Origin: Sulfuricurvum sp.
GTDB taxonomy: Bacteria > Campylobacterota > Campylobacteria > Campylobacterales > Sulfurimonadaceae
DNA: 64,000 nt
Assembly (NCBI RefSeq): GCF_028688295.1
Contig: NZ_JAQTYM010000003.1
Span: forward strand, 17,455-81,454
Reading direction: 5' to 3'
In this document: in pieces, positions 58,203-64,000 of the stretch
Numbering within the stretch: position 1 is the first letter of the stretch
Layout: the number at the start of each line of letters is the position of its first letter
Notes under the pieces: generated by a model
The model's input: only the letters and a program-made list of their open reading frames with translations
Database searches by the model: none
Told to the model about the DNA's origin: nothing
Translations under genes and position numbers: made by a program

Positions 58203-58939
58203 TCGACCATCAAGCCCGTTTGGCTGTATTAATCGATGCCGATAACTCTCAACCCTCTATCATCGCGGGGCTGATGGATGAGATCGCCTCCCACGGTATC
58301 GCCAGTGTCAAACGGATTTATGGCGATTGGACCGATACTAAACTTAAGGGATGGAAAAATGCCCTTTTAGAACACGGACTTCATCCGATGCAGCAGTTTG
58401 CCTACACTACGGGGAAAAATGCCACCGACAGTGCGATGATTATCGACGCGATGGACTTGCTTTATACGAAAAACTTTGATGGCTTTTGTATTGTTTCCAG
58501 TGACAGTGATTTTACCCGTCTGGCCAGCCGTATCCGTGAATCGGGGATCAAGGTATATGGATTTGGGGAACAAAAAACACCTAAAGCGTTTATTGGCGTG
58601 TGTGATAAATTTATCTACACCGAGAATCTCCGTCGAGACGCTAATCACAAAGAGGCAGTTACGGCGAAAATAAAATCCGATAACAAAGCACTTTTGGCAC
58701 TCGTACGCAATGCAGTTGAAGACACAACGAACGAAGCGGGATGGTCGTATTTAGGCTCTATAGGACAGAATCTCATCAACAAATCTCCCGAATTCGATCC
58801 GCGTAGTTACGGTTTTAAAAAACTTCTTGATTTGATCGAAAGTTTGGGAGAGTTTGAGTTTAAATACTCTGATCCCCTCTCAGGTGCACAAGCCGTCCAT
58901 GTGAGATTCAAACGGCACAAAAGGAGTTATGAAAAATGA
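58199..58939 (+). CDS. NYN (DUF88/LabA-type) domain protein with OST-HTH/LOTUS-like C-terminus
   Basis: LAVLIDADNSQPSII, CIVSSDSDFTRLASRIRESG; C-terminal SYLGSIGQNLINKSPEFDPRSYGFKKLLDLIESLGEFEF. Confidence 0.88.
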   Translation: MIDHQARLAVLIDADNSQPSIIAGLMDEIASHGIASVKRIYGDWTDTKLKGWKNALLEHGLHPMQQFAYTTGKNATDSAMIIDAMDLLYTKNFDGFCIVSSDSDFTRLASRIRESGIKVYGFGEQKTPKAFIGVCDKFIYTENLRRDANHKEAVTAKIKSDNKALLALVRNAVEDTTNEAGWSYLGSIGQNLINKSPEFDPRSYGFKKLLDLIESLGEFEFKYSDPLSGAQAVHVRFKRHKRSYEK

Positions 58940-59658
58940 CGGTAAAAGAGATTTATACTTACCTCGATGAAATTTCTCCCTTTTCTTTACAAGAGGGGTG
59001 GGACAACTCCGGTCTGTTGGTAGGCGATTTTTCCCAAGCAATTACCCATGTGGTACTCAGTATCGATATAGATGAAGAGTTGATCGAATCCATCCCCGAA
59101 AATGCCCTTTTGATTACCCACCATCCGATCATTTTCGGCGGACTTAAGCAGCTTCAGTTCAACCAATATCCTGCGAAAATTCTGGCTCCTATGATTCGAA
59201 AAAATATCAGCAATATTGCGATGCATACCAATTTTGACCAAACCCATCTTAACGATTACGTTGCTACTAAAGTTTTAGGCTATCCCATTATCGCAAAAGA
59301 GGGATTTGTCGCTTATTTAGGGGTTGACGAAGCGTATGAAACCTTTGCTAAAAAAATCAAAACAGCTTTAAACTTGCCACATACACGAGGGGTTAAATGT
59401 CATGAACATATCCGAACTTGTGCATTGGTAACGGGTTCAGGTGCATCGTTAATGCGTAACATCGAAGCCGAGTGTTTTTTAACCGGAGATATCAAATATC
59501 ACGATGCAATGGAAGCTCACGCGCTTGGATTATCGATGATTGACATAGGACACTATGAAAGCGAACGCTATTTTGGTGACGTTTTAGGGGGGCATTTGGA
59601 AAAATTAGGATTGAGTGTTATAATTTCACCATCAAAAAACCCCTTCACCTATCTTTGA
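58936..59658 (+). CDS. Nif3-like dinuclear metal center protein
   Basis: GWDNSGLLVGD; ITHHPIIFGGLKQL; CFLTGDIKYHDAMEAHALGLSMIDIGHYESER. Confidence 0.93.
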   Translation: MTVKEIYTYLDEISPFSLQEGWDNSGLLVGDFSQAITHVVLSIDIDEELIESIPENALLITHHPIIFGGLKQLQFNQYPAKILAPMIRKNISNIAMHTNFDQTHLNDYVATKVLGYPIIAKEGFVAYLGVDEAYETFAKKIKTALNLPHTRGVKCHEHIRTCALVTGSGASLMRNIEAECFLTGDIKYHDAMEAHALGLSMIDIGHYESERYFGDVLGGHLEKLGLSVIISPSKNPFTYL

Positions 59659-59697
59659 GCTTGAATTAGGTAATTGTGTAACTCCAAAAGGAACCGT

Positions 59698-60423
59698 ATG
59701 AACAAACACCTTGAACAATTGATCGAACTCTCAATGGTCGACAAAGAGATCGATGCATTTGAACCGCAAATCGAAGAAGCTAATCTTCAATATGATGCAC
59801 TTCTAGCGACTAAAAATAGTATCATCAATGAGATTAATGCTCTTAAACAAGAGATCAAAGATGAGCAAATCAAAAAGCATAAAAATGAGCTTCACCTCGC
59901 GGAACTTTCAGCAAAACTTGACGAAAATGCTCGTAAAAGCGGTGAAGTTAAAACTGAACGCGAAATGAAATCACTTCAACTTGAAGAAGAGATTGCGAAA
60001 GAGCAAGTCAGTTTTGCCAATGAAGAGATTGAACGTTTGGAAAAACTAATTTCTCATAAACAAGGTAAAATCGATGAACTCGAAAATAAAGCCTCAGAAA
60101 TCGAAAGCACATTAACCGGTGTTAAAGCAGATGTTGATGTTAAATTAGCACGCATTGATGAGCAACGTAAAGAGGTCTTTGGACGTAAAGAGACATTGGT
60201 CGGCGCGATGAACCAAAAAGGGTTGTCGTTCTACCAAAAAATTCGTCGTTGGGCTAAAAATACGACTGCTGTTGCGGTACGAAACCAAGCGTGCATGGGT
60301 TGTTATATGGCCATCAGCGATAAAGTCTACAGTGACGTTATCAAAGGTGAAGAGATAACAATGTGTCCACACTGCGGACGTATTTTATTCCTTGAACCGT
60401 CTTCTGACGCTATCGGTGCGTAA
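59698..60423 (+). CDS. Coiled-coil, C4 zinc-ribbon protein (FlgZ/HP0958-like)
   Basis: Long coiled coil then CMGCYMAISDKVYSDVIKGEEITMCPHCGRILF; neighbours match HP0959/HP0957. Confidence 0.88.
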   Translation: MNKHLEQLIELSMVDKEIDAFEPQIEEANLQYDALLATKNSIINEINALKQEIKDEQIKKHKNELHLAELSAKLDENARKSGEVKTEREMKSLQLEEEIAKEQVSFANEEIERLEKLISHKQGKIDELENKASEIESTLTGVKADVDVKLARIDEQRKEVFGRKETLVGAMNQKGLSFYQKIRRWAKNTTAVAVRNQACMGCYMAISDKVYSDVIKGEEITMCPHCGRILFLEPSSDAIGA

Positions 60424-61579
60424 CGTAGTCTTCGACCTTTTTTATACTTTGGTTGCGACGTTATTTTACGTCGTTGCCCTTCCTCTTTTAATCCTTTTTT
60501 CATTTAAAAAGAAATATCGCGATTCAATTCCATCCCGTTTTTTTGGAATTAAAAATCCTCCGTTCCAACCGCATGATATTTGGTTTCATGTATGTTCTCT
60601 CGGAGAGGCAAAAGCGATTGCCCCGATATTGGAGAAATTAAGAGACAAACGTATCGCTATCAGTGTGATAACCCACACGGGATATGAAGCGGCATCCAAA
60701 TACGCCGCTCAGGTACGCTATCTCCCTTATGAGATGTGGTTATGGTTTTGGATTGAACGTCCTAAAACGGTAGTGGTACTCGAAGCGGAGTTTTGGTATC
60801 TGTTGTTTCGTTTAGCGCGAACCAGAGGTGGACGGGTTATTGCCCTAAACGCGCGCATTAGTGATCGTAGCTTTCCGAAATACTACCGGATGCGGTGGTT
60901 TTATCGAATTTTATTGTCGCAATGTGATCGTATTTTTTGCCAAAGCAACGAAGATATGGTGCGCTTTATCGCATTAGGTGCCCGTAATGTCGAAGTGGTC
61001 GGGAATATCAAACTTGCCCAAAAGATCGAGGCAAGTAAGAAGTATTCTAAACCTGAGGGGACGATCATCGTCGCCGCAAGCACCCACGAGGGGGAAGAGG
61101 AGGGGATCATCCGAGGGTTTATCGCTTACCGTGAGCATAACCCTTCTGCGCGGTTATTGGTCGTTCCGCGCCATCCCGAACGGTTTGCGAAAGTAGGGGA
61201 ACTGATTTCTAAAACGGCTCCGATGATGAGTCTGTCACGTTGGAGTGAGTCACAAGCATTGCAAAGTGATATTGTTCTCGTCGATGCGATGGGGGAGCTA
61301 AACAACCTCTACGCCATCAGCGATGTAGCGATTTTAGGGGGGGCATTCGCACCTATCGGTGGGCATAACCCGCTCGAACCGGCGACATTCGGGTGCAAGA
61401 TTATTAGCGGTGAGGAGATGTTTTTACAGCGTGAGCTATTTAAATACGTCGCTCATGTGCAGTTTAGCTCATTGGAAGGTATTGCTGAAGCATTAAAAAA
61501 TGCGGAAACCTTGCCTCCTTCACAGATCAATGGAAGTGTTGATCTGCAAAAAGTATTAAATTATTTAACGGAGAAATAA
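60392..61579 (+). CDS. waaA: 3-deoxy-D-manno-octulosonic acid (Kdo) transferase
   Basis: WFHVCSLGEAKAIAPILEKL; AASTHEGEEEGIIRGF; FAPIGGHNPLEPATFG. TTG at 60392 or GTG at 60416 could be the start. Confidence 0.92.
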   Translation: MNRLLTLSVRNVVFDLFYTLVATLFYVVALPLLILFSFKKKYRDSIPSRFFGIKNPPFQPHDIWFHVCSLGEAKAIAPILEKLRDKRIAISVITHTGYEAASKYAAQVRYLPYEMWLWFWIERPKTVVVLEAEFWYLLFRLARTRGGRVIALNARISDRSFPKYYRMRWFYRILLSQCDRIFCQSNEDMVRFIALGARNVEVVGNIKLAQKIEASKKYSKPEGTIIVAASTHEGEEEGIIRGFIAYREHNPSARLLVVPRHPERFAKVGELISKTAPMMSLSRWSESQALQSDIVLVDAMGELNNLYAISDVAILGGAFAPIGGHNPLEPATFGCKIISGEEMFLQRELFKYVAHVQFSSLEGIAEALKNAETLPPSQINGSVDLQKVLNYLTEK

Positions 61580-61580
61580 A

Positions 61581-62318
61581 ATGGAAAAACCAAAAGCGTA
61601 TAAGCTCCTAGCGGAGCAAGAGGGAATATCCAACTCTGAGGCCAAATCACTGATCGATAGAGGTTTGGTTTATGTTGGGAATAACAAGGTGATGATCGCA
61701 CGGGGTGAAATCAGTGCAAAAACAGTGTTCATCGTCCAAAAAGTGGAAAAGGCACGTCCGATATTTGAGAATGAGGATTTGATCGTTATCGATAAACCGG
61801 CTTTCGTCAACTCGGATGAGATTGAGCGACAGTTCAAAGGCTCACAGCTTTTGCATCGTTTGGATCGTGAGACGAGCGGTGTTTTGATGCTTGTTAAAAA
61901 CGAAGAGTTTCGAGCCAAAGCGATCCAAGAGTTTAAAAAAGACAATGTTTACAAAGAGTACGTTGCATGGGTAGAGGGATTGGTAAGTGAACCATTCGTC
62001 ATCGATCAGCCGCTTATTACGGAGAAAAAAGGGAACAAAGCCTACACCAAGGTTGCTAAAAACGGCAAACCTGCCATTACCGAAGTAACACCGCTCGAAG
62101 TGTCGGGAAAAAAGACAAAAGTTCAGCTTGTTATCCATCACGGACGAACGCACCAAATTCGTGCTCACCTAAAATACGCTCAACATCCGATTATCGGGGA
62201 TGAGAGCTACGGCGGACGTCAGTCGAAGCGCGTAATGCTTCACGCGAAAAAAGTGACGTTATTGGGGCGAACATTTGAAGCACCTGAGCCGAAAGTATTT
62301 GGGCATTTCGGAAGTTAA
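61581..62318 (+). CDS. RluA-family pseudouridine synthase
   Basis: S4-like N-terminus; LLHRLDRETSGVLMLVKN; GRTHQIRAHLKYAQHPIIGDESYGG. Confidence 0.94.
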   Translation: MEKPKAYKLLAEQEGISNSEAKSLIDRGLVYVGNNKVMIARGEISAKTVFIVQKVEKARPIFENEDLIVIDKPAFVNSDEIERQFKGSQLLHRLDRETSGVLMLVKNEEFRAKAIQEFKKDNVYKEYVAWVEGLVSEPFVIDQPLITEKKGNKAYTKVAKNGKPAITEVTPLEVSGKKTKVQLVIHHGRTHQIRAHLKYAQHPIIGDESYGGRQSKRVMLHAKKVTLLGRTFEAPEPKVFGHFGS

Positions 62319-62400
62319 ATACTCTAATTGTAATTGAAGAAAAAATTAAGTATAATTCGAAACTTTTTATACCCTGTAACCAAAGCATTTAGGAGCTAAA

Positions 62401-63747
62401 GTGTTCGATACACTAACCGAATCATTTACATCAGCCATACGCAAAATCCGTTTTCACGACGATGAAAAGGCGTTGACCAAGGCACTTGGCGAGCTTAAAA
62501 AAGCGTTGCTTAAAGCCGATGTAAATCATAAAGTCGTCAAAGACCTTATTGATTCGGTTGAGCTCCAAACCAAACAAAGCGGTATCGGGAAAGATCAATT
62601 TCTCGATGCGCTTCGCAAATCGTTATATGCCCTTTTGGACGTCAAAGGGAAATCAGGATTTGTCTATGCTCCGGTATCTCCAACCGTTATTTTGATGACG
62701 GGTCTACAAGGTTCGGGTAAAACAACGACGACGGGTAAACTTGCTAATTGGCTTAAAACACGTCAGAAAAAACGGGTATTGGTTGTTGCGGCTGACTTAC
62801 AGCGTCTTGCGGCGGTTGAGCAACTCCGTCAAGTGTGTGCTTCTATCGAAGTAGAACTTTACGCGGATGATGCAAGTAAAAATCCGGTTGATGTGGTCAA
62901 AGCGGCACTTGAGCACGCGAAAAAAGCATTGGTTGATGTCGTATTGATCGATACGGCAGGACGTTTGGCGATTGACGATGAGTTGATGGGCGAGCTAGCG
63001 GAAGTGAAAGCCGTTGCTAATCCTCATGAAATTTTCTACGTTGCCGATTCACTTAGTGGTCAAGACGCGGTTCGTACCGCAGGTACCTTTAACGAGAAAA
63101 TCGGTATTGATGGGGTGATCCTCACTAAATACGACGGGGATTCCAAAGGGGGCGTGGCTTTAGGTATCGCTTCTCAGATTCAAGTACCGCTTCGCTTTAT
63201 CGGTGCGGGTGAAAAAATGGAAGATCTCGAAATCTTCCTCCCTGATCGTATCGTCAATCGCCTTATGGGTCTTGGGGATATCGAAGGTCTTGCTGAGCGA
63301 ACCGCATCGGTCATCGATGAAAAACGGGCGAAAATCCTTACCAAAAAGATCAAAAAAGGGGAGTTCAACTTTAACGACTTCCTGGAGCAGATGGAGAGCC
63401 TCAAAAAAATGGGGAGTATGAAATCCATTATGGGAATGATCCCTGGAATGGGTGGCATGGCGTCTGCACTCAAAGATTTCGATTTGGAAAACTCTAGTCA
63501 GCTCAAACAGATCAAAGCATTAGTTTCATCGATGACGGTGAAAGAGCGCGAAGATCCGGAACTCTTGAATAACAGCCGAAAAGCCCGTTTGGCAAAAGGG
63601 TGCGGTTTGGATATTATCGAAGTGAACCGTATTTTAAAACAATTTAAAAATGCCTCTAAAATGGCAAAACGATTCTCCGGTAAATCAGGGATGAAAGACC
63701 TTCAGAGTATGATGGGTCAAATGCAAGGTGCGCGTTTACCGCGTTAA
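62401..63747 (+). CDS. ffh: Signal recognition particle protein Ffh
   Basis: MTGLQGSGKTTTTGKLANWL; IDTAGRLAIDDELM; Met-rich M-domain; GTG start. Confidence 0.97.
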   Translation: MFDTLTESFTSAIRKIRFHDDEKALTKALGELKKALLKADVNHKVVKDLIDSVELQTKQSGIGKDQFLDALRKSLYALLDVKGKSGFVYAPVSPTVILMTGLQGSGKTTTTGKLANWLKTRQKKRVLVVAADLQRLAAVEQLRQVCASIEVELYADDASKNPVDVVKAALEHAKKALVDVVLIDTAGRLAIDDELMGELAEVKAVANPHEIFYVADSLSGQDAVRTAGTFNEKIGIDGVILTKYDGDSKGGVALGIASQIQVPLRFIGAGEKMEDLEIFLPDRIVNRLMGLGDIEGLAERTASVIDEKRAKILTKKIKKGEFNFNDFLEQMESLKKMGSMKSIMGMIPGMGGMASALKDFDLENSSQLKQIKALVSSMTVKEREDPELLNNSRKARLAKGCGLDIIEVNRILKQFKNASKMAKRFSGKSGMKDLQSMMGQMQGARLPR

Positions 63748-63760
63748 CTTTGCCAACACA

Positions 63761-63863
63761 AATGCTAAATACTGCACTCGTTATGAGTTTAGTCTTTAGC
63801 ATTTGAAGAAGCTTAGAGGTTTTTCTTTTACTTTTGTGGGTAAAACACTCTTCTAAACTTCTT
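63761..63863 (+). promoter_or_regulatory. Structured ffh-rpsP intergenic region (two compound hairpins)
   Basis: AATGCTAAA(63761-63769)/TTTAGCATT(63795-63803) with nested ACTC/GAGT; AAGAAGCTTAGA(63806-63817)/TCTAAACTTCTT(63852-63863, one mismatch) with nested TTTTAC/GTAAAA. Confidence 0.55.
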
Positions 63864-63892
63864 GGTGCAAAACAACATTTAAAGGACACACA

Positions 63893-64000
63893 ATGGCAAC
63901 AGTCATCCGTTTAACCCGTATGGGTCGCAAAAAACAACCTTTCTACCGTATCGCGGTAACCGATAGTCGCAAACGTCGCGACGGCGGTTGGATCGAATTG
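63893..64000 (+). CDS. rpsP: 30S ribosomal protein S16 (3' truncated by window edge)
   Basis: [36 protein letters not shown]. Confidence 0.96.

Noticed and set aside
63748-63892. Possible tRNA in the ffh-rpsP spacer
   Set aside because: Stem lengths and loops do not fit a cloverleaf; no T-loop GTTCRA consensus.

Overview
The window is a gene-dense chromosomal segment from a sulfur-oxidising, flagellated Campylobacterota (epsilonproteobacterium). The attribution to the Sulfuricurvum/Sulfurimonas group is inferred from gene content and remembered synteny; no search was run. Housekeeping blocks include bamA, nadA-nadC, lpxC-tsaB-thrB-ylxR-infB-rbfA-rimP-ribD, aroQ-folK-flhF-flhG-fliA-fliM-fliY, ppk, nif3-flgZ(HP0958-like)-waaA, and ffh-rpsP. 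The main accessory or regulatory block is a soxXYZAB thiosulfate-oxidation operon at 19.1-23.0 kb. It is preceded by a three-gene sensory module (membrane-anchored Cache-like protein, response regulator, histidine kinase) translationally coupled behind flhB. It is followed by a porin, a metallo-beta-lactamase, an exported DsrE-like protein, a DUF302-like protein and a PhnD-PAS-GGDEF protein. The soxX upstream region carries an array of TTTAC direct repeats that looks like a response-regulator operator. Other points of interest: an HsrA (HP1043)-like regulator with a canonical receiver and a nearby kinase, an AlbA_2/ATPase gene with a 21-bp in-frame triplication, an AT-rich islet with an MntA-type gene and a HepT remnant, two dispersed-type palindromes in convergent spacers, and a structured rpsP leader. 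I saw no CRISPR array, rRNA, tRNA or intact transposon.
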